A program made the translations under genes and the position numbers. A stretch of 60,000 nt of DNA, taken from contig NC_087067.1 in assembly GCF_963678635.1 (NCBI RefSeq), forward strand, positions 40,136,379-40,196,378, read 5' to 3'. Under the pieces are notes generated by a model. The model worked only from the letters and a program-made list of their open reading frames with translations, ran no database searches and was not told the DNA's origin. Each line of letters opens with the position of its first letter. The stretch's first letter is position 1. This DNA is from Symsagittifera roscoffensis. Taxonomy: Eukaryota; Xenacoelomorpha; Acoela; Convolutidae. Below, one piece after another: positions 33,938-43,407 of this stretch.

Positions 33938-36781
33938 TTTTGATTTATCACTTCCTACTGCCTATACACTCAATTCGATTGCTAGTGTCCTTACTGTTTG
34001 ACTACTGATAATAGTAGCAAAACACAATAAATTCAAAAAGTTTCACTTAAATAGTGACCACGAATCCTTGTATGTTATCACAGTACAGCGTGTATACAAA
34101 TTATTCACAATAATCGATTATTGTTTGTAAGATATGAAGCTAGCACAGTCTGATGATATCAATATTTTTAAAAAATAGTGTGTTCACTGCCCAATCAAAA
34201 ACAGATATTTCTGATTTAAAACCAAAAATTAAGGAAAATCAAAAAATGTTCAATGAAAAACGTATGTGGTTTGTACTTTAGTTAGTCGCAATATAACAGT
34301 CGAGCTTGTTTCTAAAGAAAGAACTTAACCTGTTCGTTGCCGCACCAAACAGACAAAACTTGAAGTTATTCATTTTCTCAAGTGGGCGTATATTGCACCC
34401 ACCGAGTCCTGTGTTACCTATCTGCCTTCGGATTGCCCGAGCTAGACCTACTAAAAACCTCAAGGCAATCACTTTTCCAGAAAACGATTTCGATTTCAAT
34501 CCAAACAAATCAGTGACAAAATTTCGTTCAATTTACACTTAGTGTCGCAGATCTCCGGGTTTAGACCTGTTTTGTTTTAGTCTGGTCTTCTATAAAAGGT
34601 AAGTTACCAGTGCAGTCACTGGTTCCTAGCCTGACTCCTAATAACCTAATACCTTTCACTATTTACTTTTCTTTTGTCTACTTAAGTCTTGTCAAAATAG
34701 GACCCTTCCGGATTGGCAAAAATAGTACCCCTCCGGATTGGCAAAAATAGGACCCCTCCGGATTGGCGAAATTGGGACACTTCCGGATTGGCATAATTGG
34801 GACCCTTCCGGATTGACAAAAATAGGACCCCTCCGGATTACCAAAAATAGGACCCCTCCGGATTGGCAAAAATAGGACCCCTCCGGATTGGCAAAATTGG
34901 GACCCTTCCGGATTGGGACCCCTCCGGGTTTGTAAAAATAGCGTTTCCGGCTATTTTTAGCTTCTAAAATTTTCACCCGATATCCTTCCGGACACGTTCT
35001 CCGATGCTATTATGCTGTGGGAACTAACCAGGAAGGGTGTATTTTCCGTCCCTAGACCCTTCCGGATTGAAGCTAAGCTGCTTATTTGACAATTCTCCTT
35101 AACTGTGAAGGGTCTTATAAATAGCCTAGTTTTGACTCGACTATGGTTTTCTGGTTTCCTTAGCCCTCCCTTTTTGTCTAGAACAGCGTAAAATTGCCTT
35201 ATTCAACCGTTACTACCCTTTGGTAGGGGTATAAGTGCTTTCCAAAATTTTTTTTACAAAACGTGAAAGGTCTACCTTCACTAATTGGTAATATTGCTAG
35301 AAACAATGTTAAAAAACTTTCACGCTAACTTTTTTGAATAATTGAAAATTCTATGAGTAAGCTCACTTAATTGCTGATCTAATGGTACCAAGATCAACTG
35401 GTTCTGTCCAGTTGTTACAAAGTTGTTAACCAAAATGTCTTTTTTCTAAAGTCAAAAAATTTTCTCTAATATAGGTTCCGCCTTCTGATTCTTTTTTCGC
35501 AATTCTGATCTTTTCGACTTAAAAATTATTGATCCGAGCTCAGAAGGCTTATATTTTTCTAGTTTAATGCAAAAAACTTGATCGAAAACGCTACAGTTGA
35601 AAAAATTTGCCAAAAACAATGCTATTTGGACCTTTCCGGTTTGATGAATCCATTAAATCAAACACGTTAATTTCGATTTCACTGTAACCCGGAAGGTTAT
35701 CGGCCAACGGGTTTTAATACCTGTCGATTCACTAGCAAACAAGTCCATTCACTAGCGGACGTTGTCCGAACAAAAATTTTTACTGTCCTAGCTCAAAAAT
35801 TTCAAAAAATTGTCTTATTTTGTAGCGTTTCTTTTTTTTTTTTGAAAAACTAGAAAATTCGGTTTTAGGCACCCAATTAGTTCCAACCACTTCTGAACTT
35901 AACTCAACCGCTTCTAACTATTATACCAGTACAATTACGATGTAACACACTAATTTTGCATTTTTTTGCGTTCCAAAAAATATCGATATCTCAGAAATCG
36001 CGATTTGTGGGGGGGGGGGGGTCAAATTATTGCTATCGAGTCTCCCACAGATTACTGTCGAGCCCCCCACAGATTTATATCCTACTTTTTGTACCAAAAG
36101 GGATACAAAACTTGTTAACGATACCCAACAGTCAATTTTTGTTGTCCTTGAGCCCCTTCTTGTCGCTCCTTGCACTGCTTGCCGGATCAGTCTTCTTCTC
36201 TAATCCCGAGAACCTTCCGGATTGAGCGCAAATTAGCATTAACGTGCTTAAATACTCAAATAACCCTACACTACAAGCACAACAAACGGGCCACAAATTT
36301 GATCTTAACGATCCTGACTGATATAAATGCCTGTAACAACAATATATCCAACTACAACAAACGGGAGGGTCGGATCACATCTCGTAGGGGGATAATTTCT
36401 GCTGATTTCATAGTTTTTTTATACTGTTTGTTTTTTGGTTATTTTCTTAAGTTTTTTTGTTTTTCGTAGCTACTATAATGATTTTTGTTTGGTTTCCTGT
36501 ATGTCTTTAAGTGTTTTTGCTCACGTACCAATCGGGAAATGACGGAACCGCGAATGCCCCCACCCTTCCTGGTTCGTGAATTTTCGGTCTTAACTAGGTT
36601 AAAAACCTATTCACGGTAATCCAGAAGGCTTCCGCGTTCCGAACTACCCTTCCGCCCCGGCGGTTTAGGCCTATTAAGGGTGTTAATGTGAGCATCCGCT
36701 CGGCGCGGAGTGCTCGTTAGCTGTTCTGCCGGTCATGATGTTAAAAAAGAATAAAACCCAGGGGCGCCTTAAAAACATCTA
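33938..36781 (-). other. E2 untranslated leader between LTR and gag
   Basis: About 2.8 kb without a long convincing frame separates the LTR from the gag ATG. It aligns with the E1 leader at 58116-60000. It contains a 25-bp tandem array (34684-34935), many scattered CCTTCCGGATTG or CCTCCGGATTG motifs, and a run of 12 or more G at about 36008-36020. Directly inside the LTR on the minus strand is TAGATGTTTTTAAGGCGCCC; the GGCGCCCCTGGG part could be a primer-binding site but is about 11 nt from the LTR edge, so I leave this open. Confidence 0.6.
34684..34935. repeat. 25-bp tandem array with core CCCTCCGGATTGG
   Basis: About ten units of the form GGACCCCTCCGGATTGGCAAAAATA follow one another with small changes. 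The period of 25 bp is not a multiple of three, so a minus-strand open frame across it repeats every 25 residues; that frame is a by-product. An equivalent, shorter array lies in the E1 leader at about 58905-59110. Each unit contains the palindrome TCCGGA. Confidence 0.85.
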
Positions 36782-37653
36782 TGTAACATTCGCCCGGAAG
36801 TACATATCGACGGAAAATAAAGCTAGGTTCTAAAACGACTGGCTAGCGTCTAAACACAGCTCTACATGCTTTTCAAAACGTTACTTTTTCCGGCTTCGAT
36901 CAGAACGCTCTAATTAACTGAATTACATGCAAAATAGTGAGCTCATGGCTGGGTCTCAGTATCCCCAGACCACGATGTCACTACTAAAAACAGGGCTACT
37001 ACTTATATATTATATTACTATTGTTTTTATTCAGTAGATAAAAATCATCATCTCCATCGAAGATGGATCAACCCTTTCCCTCGACTCCTAGCTTCTCATA
37101 ATCTGAAAACGAATTTGGATGTTATCAATTCAAATCAGGACATCTCCAGGAAGCTAAAAGTTTGTTGAAAAAGTGTTTAAGTTATCTCCCGAGACCCTTC
37201 CGGATTCTGGAATTCGGAGAAATAACGTCCTTATTTCTTTCCGGAAGGATGAACATGTCGTCCCACGCCCTTCCTGGTTCTCGTGAATTGCCTTGTAACG
37301 ATTGTAACTGTACAATCGTTAAAACTCGGAATGGTCTTCCAACTATAATTTCAACTGCTATTCCAATTTTTATTGTTCACCTCGTCTGTTTTAACGAATA
37401 TCGTTGTTCTCTCTGAGAAACTTGTGGTTGTGTTTTTCCGTTTCAGTTGGTGCGAAATCTCAAGGTCGTGACGTGTCTCAATTTCGGAACGAAATTTATA
37501 AATTAACATGGAACTCTAATTTAACCTTTCCGAGATCGTCAACTGAACGATTATGACCTCTAATCGATTAAAACCGTCAATCTTCTTCGGTCAGATGTTA
37601 CAATAATATTTCGAACTCGAACCTGCATTTTGACACATTCTGGTCGAATGTCA
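36782..37653 (-). repeat. LTR A (5' LTR of E2), 872 bp
   Basis: It starts TGTAACATTCGCCCGGAAG and ends TTCTGGTCGAATGTCA, so it has TG...CA ends. It matches LTR B in order: the GACGACTGGCTA block, CTGGGTCTCAGTATCCCCAG, ATCTCCATCGAAGATGGATC, and AGGAAGCTAAAAGTTT. The middle is more diverged. A hairpin lies at 37296-37321. Confidence 0.85.
37296..37321. other. Hairpin in LTR A
   Basis: Arms TAACGATTGTA and TACAATCGTTA (11 bp) enclose ACTG. The matching place in LTR B (38469-38500) has arms of different sequence that also pair perfectly, which suggests that pairing is maintained in the RNA or DNA. Confidence 0.6.
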
Positions 37654-37927
37654 GGAACAAAAGCGCAGCTTTATATAAGTATATGATAGACCCGTAGCCT
37701 CATATCAGGTCAGTCTTTCTGAGTTACTTTCAACTCCGGTTTACTCTCTGCAGGTGCTAGTTTTCTCAATAGGTTGGCTTGATTCCCAATCATCTGACTC
37801 CTATCTATTGGTTGGCTTGATTCCCAATCATCTGACTTTAATCATTTTTACTTCTATCTACATTATTTTTTACTCTTCCATATCTGGAAAATTCCGAGGA
37901 TTTTGACTGGATAATGTGATGATGGGA
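37654..37927. other. 274-bp spacer between the two LTRs
   Basis: This segment separates the outer edge of the E2 5' LTR from the outer edge of the E1 3' LTR. It contains a ~39-bp direct duplication (GGTTGGCTTGATTCCCAATC at about 37772 and 37811) and a TATATAAG-like stretch near 37675. No coding sequence is seen. It may be original host DNA or part of an older element. Confidence 0.6.
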
Positions 37928-38820
37928 TGTAATATTCGCCCGGAAGATACATATCGACGGAAAATAAAACTAAAACCTAAGACGACTGGCTAACTTCTAA
38001 ACAAGCCAGTACTTTCGGTGGTCTTTTCTAACATCGGGTCGACAAAAAACGTTACTGCTTTCGGCTTCGGTCAAAACACTCAAATTAACTTAATTACATG
38101 CAGGAATAGTGAGCTCCTGGCTGGGTCTCAGTATCCCCAGACCACGAGGTCACTCCTAAAAACAGGGCTACTACTATTTATTGAATTATTATTGTTTTTG
38201 TTCAGTAGATAAAAATCATCATCTCCATCGAAGATGGATCAACCCTTTCCCCCAACTCCTAGCTTCTCATCCTTAATAAAATGAATCCAGTTGTTAATTA
38301 AATTCAATTCAGGACATGACAGGAAGCTAAAAGTTTATATAAAATGGTAAAAGTCTCAGTCCCGAAACCCTTCCGGATTCTTGAATCCACTGAATCAAGC
38401 ACGTTAAACTTGACTTCTCCGTAAACCGGAAGGCTGTCTTCCACCCTTCACCGTTGTTCGCAACGGCCTTGCAACTATTGTAGCGACACAATAGTTGCAA
38501 CTCGGAACGTTCTCTGTCAACTCCGTGATTCGTTGTCGTTTCTTAATCACTATTTCCGTTCTTCTCGCAATCGCTACTAATGTTGTTCTGTTGCTTTTCA
38601 GCTTTTCTGCCAAAATGGCCGTTTCTGACGTTTCTCAGAATTGTTACGTCATCACTTCGAAAATTTAAAATTTCAAAATACTAGAATATCTTGACCTTCA
38701 CCGTTCTACTAATCATCCGAATAACGTCGTTAATCCTTCAAAATCACTAACTCGGAAGGTTCACTGCTAAAAATTCGAAATCTGCAGAGATTGCATTTTT
38801 TCCATTCTGGTCGAATGTCA
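37928..38820 (-). repeat. LTR B (3' LTR of E1), 893 bp
   Basis: It starts TGTAATATTCGCCCGGAAG and ends TTCTGGTCGAATGTCA, with the same ends as LTR A. The sense strand is the minus strand, so transcription signals are to be read right to left. The block TTTCTGACGTTTCTCAGAAT near 38620-38640 is shared with the solo LTR at about 6430-6450. Hairpin at 38469-38500. Confidence 0.87.
38469..38500. other. Hairpin in LTR B
   Basis: Arms TTGCAACTATTGT and ACAATAGTTGCAA (13 bp) enclose AGCGAC. It corresponds in position to the hairpin of LTR A but with changed bases on both arms. The solo LTR has GATAAC-GTC-GTTATC at 6207-6221 in the corresponding region. Confidence 0.6.
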
Positions 38821-38835
38821 CATACTCCCCGGACA
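38821..38835 (-). promoter_or_regulatory. Candidate polypurine tract next to the E1 3' LTR
   Basis: Read on the minus strand this is TGTCCGGGGAGTATG immediately before the LTR, which is where an LTR element needs its plus-strand primer. The TGTCCGGGGAG part is repeated four times inside pol (49497-49508, 51637-51648, 51703-51714, 51769-51780). Confidence 0.5.
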
Positions 38836-39643
38836 GTCCGGTCAATGTCCTCATTGAATCACGCAAAGTTCGTAAAATAGATACAGTGTCATCGAACAGA
38901 ATTTACAAAATGCACGAAAATACTTTTATCCACGTCACATCGACTCACTGCAGAATATAAATGGCATCATACCACATCACTATAGCCTTCAAATTCTTTC
39001 ATTAATCTGCACATTGAGGATATGACCTAAGATAAAACATATTTTCCGACTTCCAATGTCAATGTCCCGATTAAAACTTTTTCTCTTAGATTTAAAAGGT
39101 GTTGGTTCGCAGGACAGTCCTGCCAACCAACAAGCTAAAATTATCCTACTATGCTTTTTCCCTTCGGAAATCTTGCTTGTTATTGTCCTGAATATTAAAA
39201 CTAAGAAACTCTGTGGTTAGAAAGAACAATGAAACAATCTCCCTCTTCGAGAGATTACCCAAGCCTTTCATGTCACCACAAAGTGATCAGTTCTCCTAGC
39301 TGATTAAAAACAGTCGTGTAGGCTGGAATATTTAAATATACTCCTTCACTCAAGCCTTTCTAAATAAATAGTAAGTGAGTGTCTCTAAAGCCACTCAACT
39401 AAAATCAAAATGCAAATTTATAAATGCAACAATTTCAAAACTCAACTAAATATTTCAGTTTTCAATTACAACTTGGTTGCTTGGTTTCTCACTTGAGTTT
39501 TTTCACACACATAAAAAAATTCTGAGTTTTAACTTTTTCTTCATCACTCCTTTGTTTTCTTCTTTTTCCGTCGTTTAGAAGTTCTAAAACTTCTAAATTC
39601 TTCTAATTTCGTCTCTTTTTTCATCTCATTTTTCATCCATTCG
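38836..39643 (-). other. E1 3' untranslated region
   Basis: About 0.8 kb between the end of the third coding region and the polypurine tract. It is AT-rich with a CAGGACAGTCCTG palindrome near 39112. I see no convincing frame or repeat. Confidence 0.5.
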
Positions 39644-41593
39644 TCAATGTTCCATTTCCTCCTCCTGTGATACTGACTCTGCACTCTCAGTTTCCGTATC
39701 TTGCAACACGTCGTTAGCTATCCTGACGCTGTTGGAAGCCGTCCTCCAACACTTCTGCGCCTCTACCCTCTGTTTGCAACAAGGTAGGGGATCCACGTTA
39801 GATTCTCTGTTCCTGCAGAAGCTGTTGTGGAGACACAACGTCACATTTCTCTCCAAATCTTCCTTTAACATCTCTGCTTTCTCCTTTCCACTACGTTGAC
39901 TTGTCCTGGAAATTCTTTTCACAGCGGTGGTCACTGCATTCCGATGAGTCACTAGAGCTCGCTTGAAAGCTCCTGCTCCAATGTCCAGCTGATATTCACT
40001 GTACGCCCTGCCGTGCTTCGACATATGCTTTTTCGCATATTCGTACAACCATGCAGTCATGTTAGCTCTGAACCATGGCATCAATCGTTTTCTTGCCCAT
40101 ATCTTCTTCACTTCCATCGGAATGTTTAGAATTTTGCACATTGTCTCAAAAAGATGTAAATCTTTTAGACAATCTAATTTCCGCAACTGTTCTCTCGTCG
40201 GTGCCTCCTGTCTATTATTTTCTCTCACATGAGCTTCCAGCCATCGTATCGCCATCATAACTCCCACTATTACTATTGTTATGGGCTGTGATGAATCTGG
40301 TAAACCCATGGAGAGCAGCTCTCCAGAGTCCCAGATCAACATCAGATTACTACGCGTGGGATACCACCAGGTCTGCAGCAAGCCGTGGCAAGGAAACTCG
40401 TCATGTGTCAACATGATGCTCCTCCAATTACGTTTTCCCGAAGCCTCCAGTAATGGTTCCACTTCCATCATCACTCGGTGGACTTCATCATTCTCATCTA
40501 CTGCATTGTAATCTGTGACAGTTGATCCTCTCTGTTTCTGTCTCTCAAAGTCACTGAAGTTCCCGCTCACATATCCCATGAACTTCTTTCCTAGTATTGA
40601 CTCCAACTCTTCCTTGGTTCTCTCTGGAACTGCTGAGAACATCTTACATACCAACTCGTAAGACTTCTCGGACAATCTCGCCAGTCTCACACACTTCGGC
40701 ACTGAGAAGGCTTGATCCACGATCGTTCTCGTACTCTTTACGTCCACAGCTACGAAATGTACAGGGTATCTGCTCTTGCACATTGGAGCCAATGTTGAAC
40801 CCACCAAATATCGTGCTCCTGATGGTCTACAATAAGTCTCACTGTGTTTGATGTTCATTTCCGTCTCGATTGCTTCCCTCCATTTTCCTATGTATTTCTG
40901 CTCAGTCTGCAGAACTCCTGGGAATACTTCTACACTGATGGCTGTGACCATCTCATGTTTCTGTTCTAGATTCAATAGTGACTCTAAAGAACCAAACATG
41001 CTGTAGAATCCTAGTGCAGTCACTAGATTCACCTCGGTTCCTCCATGGCAATCTGCTATCAGTTCCGTTTCTGTTCTTGCTTTCATCACTACGTTTCCAA
41101 ACAATACCATCAATTGCTTGTGTTGTTTCTCCAGAGTCTTCACACAGTCCAGACCTCCACAAACGTGACCCTCCAGTCCACAGACTTCCGCCAGACAGCT
41201 ACCAGGTTTGACCCAAACTTCTGGTCCCCAGCCAGGCAACTCCATTTTATCTTCTCCGTTGCTCCTAGAGGCCGTTATCATCACATTATATATGATGTTG
41301 AGGTCACGCAGGTTACAGTCTGCATTCAGTTCCCTCTGCACGTCTTGTGTCGCTCGCAATATTGAGTCAGCGTTGGGACTAGGACACCATAATGGCCTCA
41401 TCAATTCCCACACTGCCATCAAGCTAATTCTCAGTAATTCATCTGAGAATCCCAACCCAAACTCCACTCTTTTGTCGGATTTTGGTACGGAAGGTGCAGT
41501 CACCTCTTCTTCCAAGACCAGTCCCAATTTGGCCTGTGGATTGTTAACGCTTTTAATCGTTACAATTCTGGCCGTCCAGAATCTTAGCAACAC
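39644..41593 (-). CDS. E1 third coding region, part 6: C-terminal unknown protein, 649+ codons
   Basis: A long open frame extends upstream by about 30 further codons to a frameshift near 41690. It contains FFDYEQAVLLRFW at its start, a Cys/His-bearing stretch (LPGWGPEVW, CGLEGHVCGGLDC), MGYVSGNFSDFE, MLTHDEFPCHGLLQTWWYP and a basic, Glu-rich C-terminus ending SQEEEMEH. I do not recognise the family. It has no signal peptide or clear membrane segment, so it does not look like a typical envelope glycoprotein. GC content is clearly higher than in the surrounding non-element DNA. Confidence 0.6.
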   Translation of the reverse strand: MLLRFWTARIVTIKSVNNPQAKLGLVLEEEVTAPSVPKSDKRVEFGLGFSDELLRISLMAVWELMRPLWCPSPNADSILRATQDVQRELNADCNLRDLNIIYNVMITASRSNGEDKMELPGWGPEVWVKPGSCLAEVCGLEGHVCGGLDCVKTLEKQHKQLMVLFGNVVMKARTETELIADCHGGTEVNLVTALGFYSMFGSLESLLNLEQKHEMVTAISVEVFPGVLQTEQKYIGKWREAIETEMNIKHSETYCRPSGARYLVGSTLAPMCKSRYPVHFVAVDVKSTRTIVDQAFSVPKCVRLARLSEKSYELVCKMFSAVPERTKEELESILGKKFMGYVSGNFSDFERQKQRGSTVTDYNAVDENDEVHRVMMEVEPLLEASGKRNWRSIMLTHDEFPCHGLLQTWWYPTRSNLMLIWDSGELLSMGLPDSSQPITIVIVGVMMAIRWLEAHVRENNRQEAPTREQLRKLDCLKDLHLFETMCKILNIPMEVKKIWARKRLMPWFRANMTAWLYEYAKKHMSKHGRAYSEYQLDIGAGAFKRALVTHRNAVTTAVKRISRTSQRSGKEKAEMLKEDLERNVTLCLHNSFCRNRESNVDPLPCCKQRVEAQKCWRTASNSVRIANDVLQDTETESAESVSQEEEMEH

Positions 41594-41658
41594 CGCCTGC
41601 TCGTAATCGAAGAAGCAATCGCGTACGTCTTCACTCAGGAAAGGGTTGTACGCTATCC

Positions 41659-42945
41659 CTATGATCCCGGATACGTAGCTATACGATTTCTTCTTGATCG
41701 ATCCACAGTATTCACTGGATTTCGGTAATGCCCCATAGATTCTTTAGCGAGTCTCAGCTCCTTGTTTGAGAATCTCCTGATTTCGTCTATCTTTCTCATG
41801 GGTTCTAAATCCTCGGGTTCTTTCATGTTCACCCTCATCGGTTTACTTTGCTGCATATCCAGCAGTGATAGCAAGAATAAGGCTTTTGCTCGCTCGTCGC
41901 CTTCCCTCAACATCTTAACACAAATGTTTAATGCAGGTACTGAAATCTGCTCTATCAGAAATCGAATGAAACAGAGAGCGTCTCTCCACTTCGCACACGC
42001 TACTGCTGCTCCCTCTTGGACTATCAGATCCCTCAGGTTCGTCATAAGGAAAACCTTCTCCTCTTTTGACCTCTTCCTTTCTTCTGAATCATATTCTTCG
42101 CGAGTCAGTCCCATCATGCACCAGGCGAACCTGAGTTGTAACTCTGTTCTTACGTAAGGTACTGCCACTAGAGCATGTATTCTTGGCGTAGTCCTCATTT
42201 CTTCTTCGAAATACCTTAATACTACTGCTTTCCATGGAAGGCTCACCAACTGCTCCATCGTCTCTGCCTGTATGTCAGACGACGCTAAAGTCCCGTACGC
42301 CTTTTGCTTGAGGGTGGTGCCTTGCAACATCGTTTCCAGATAACCCTCCATGGCTTTTTCATCTTCCAGGGCCATCATATACCCTCTCGCCGAGATTCGG
42401 TATTCTAACATCTCCATGTATCCACAGGTGGGTTCATCTATCGACACAGTCTCCGACACTGTTAGTCGGTTATATTCCACTGGTATTAGTTGTCCTGCGA
42501 CACTTCCCTTTCCGTGATTCATGGGAGATGGCTTAAAGTCTTTCATTTCGCTCTCTCCACATTGGCTGAGTAGTTCCATTTCCAAGGTTGCTCCAGTCAG
42601 AGTGCGGTCACTCCTTTTGGATTTATAACCTGTTGACTTTATCCCCGCCATGAGAATGGGTGGCACCATCGCTATATCAGTTAACATTTTATCTGTGCCA
42701 GGCAGTTGATAATCACCTTGCCCCAAATCCATGAACTCCTCGACTCGTTTCCTTTTAGCTGAGTTAACAGCTTTCATCGATATCTCTGAATCCACCTTCG
42801 TCTTTCCGACTCTCCTCGGCATCACTCTGCTGCCTAACTTCATTTTCATCGCATTGATTTTATCAATCACCAACTTTGATCGCATCGTCCCTCTCCTGGT
42901 TCTTGACAGATACACCACCTCTCCTTTATCATCCTGCGGTGTCAT
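41659..42945 (-). CDS. E1 third coding region, part 5: unknown protein, 428 codons
   Basis: It starts at a true ATG (MTPQDDKGEVVYLSRTRRG), 18 nt after an in-frame TAA that ends part 4, so it could be a separate frame or a continuation past a stop. The first 70 residues are basic. The middle has FAWCMMGLTREEYDSEERKR and ALCFIRFLIEQISVPALNI, mostly helical by composition. It ends by frameshift at about 41660-41690, after which part 6 continues. No family is recognised. Confidence 0.55.
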   Translation of the reverse strand: MTPQDDKGEVVYLSRTRRGTMRSKLVIDKINAMKMKLGSRVMPRRVGKTKVDSEISMKAVNSAKRKRVEEFMDLGQGDYQLPGTDKMLTDIAMVPPILMAGIKSTGYKSKRSDRTLTGATLEMELLSQCGESEMKDFKPSPMNHGKGSVAGQLIPVEYNRLTVSETVSIDEPTCGYMEMLEYRISARGYMMALEDEKAMEGYLETMLQGTTLKQKAYGTLASSDIQAETMEQLVSLPWKAVVLRYFEEEMRTTPRIHALVAVPYVRTELQLRFAWCMMGLTREEYDSEERKRSKEEKVFLMTNLRDLIVQEGAAVACAKWRDALCFIRFLIEQISVPALNICVKMLREGDERAKALFLLSLLDMQQSKPMRVNMKEPEDLEPMRKIDEIRRFSNKELRLAKESMGHYRNPVNTVDRSRRNRIATYPGS

Positions 42946-42963
42946 CTTGATGGGAGAATTCGC

Positions 42964-43392
42964 TTAACTTTCATCAGTGGCCGAGTCGATCAACAACTCA
43001 CTCATTCTCCCTTCACAATCATCAAGCTTGTCAAGGACTTCCATCGTCAAGGGTTGGTTGAGACCCGTTTTCAGAATGGACTGGGTCCCATAGCTCTGAA
43101 CCACGGTCCAGACTTCTTCCATAAACGCCACTCTGTCCAATTTGCATCCCGTCCTATTCTCGTGGTCTCGGTGATGTACTTCCCATTCTTCTTCGGGCAG
43201 CGTTCCCAAGAAAGGTACTCTGGCTGAGGCCTCTATTCTTCTCCTCCTAGGTGATTCCATGAGGATTCTCTGGTCGTTATTTCTTGAATTGCCAGGAGAG
43301 CTGCTCTCCGGCAAATTCCGTTTCATTTCCATAAAGGCTGACGGAGGCTCCAGTGTCGAGATGCCTTCATCCGCTGGCTCAGTCGTCTCCAA
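42964..43392 (-). CDS. E1 third coding region, part 4: short acidic segment, 142 codons
   Basis: It lies in the same frame as part 3, after a TAG at 43408, and no ATG begins it. The codon at 43392 is TTG, so it probably belongs to one long polyprotein interrupted by a stop. It contains VPFLGTLPEEEWEVHHRDHE and an acidic end (DSATDES). Unrecognised. Confidence 0.45.
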   Translation of the reverse strand: METTEPADEGISTLEPPSAFMEMKRNLPESSSPGNSRNNDQRILMESPRRRRIEASARVPFLGTLPEEEWEVHHRDHENRTGCKLDRVAFMEEVWTVVQSYGTQSILKTGLNQPLTMEVLDKLDDCEGRMSELLIDSATDES

Positions 43393-43407
43393 CGTATCTG
43401 CATTGTT

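Larger units (their letters stand above)
31842..37653 (-). mobile_element. E2: truncated 5' half of a giant Ty3/gypsy element
   Basis: Reading on the minus strand from right to left: an LTR (36782-37653), a leader of about 2.8 kb, and the first ~2.1 kb of gag. The element breaks off at 31842, at the point equivalent to 55785 in E1, where it joins the 1598-bp tandem repeat. Gag and leader align with E1 at a nearly constant offset of about 24,178 bp. No pol sequence remains. Confidence 0.85.

Noticed and set aside
34684-34935. A CRISPR array
   Set aside because: Units are contiguous 25-mers without unique spacers, in eukaryotic retrotransposon DNA.
34678-34976. Repetitive minus-strand open frames with GPIFANPEGSYFCQ-like units
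   Set aside because: The 25-residue periodicity comes from a 25-bp DNA repeat read through three frames; nothing else supports a protein.
36770-36782. A confident primer-binding site next to LTR A
   Set aside because: The GGCGCC-containing stretch is about 11 nt from the LTR edge and I cannot match it to a specific tRNA.
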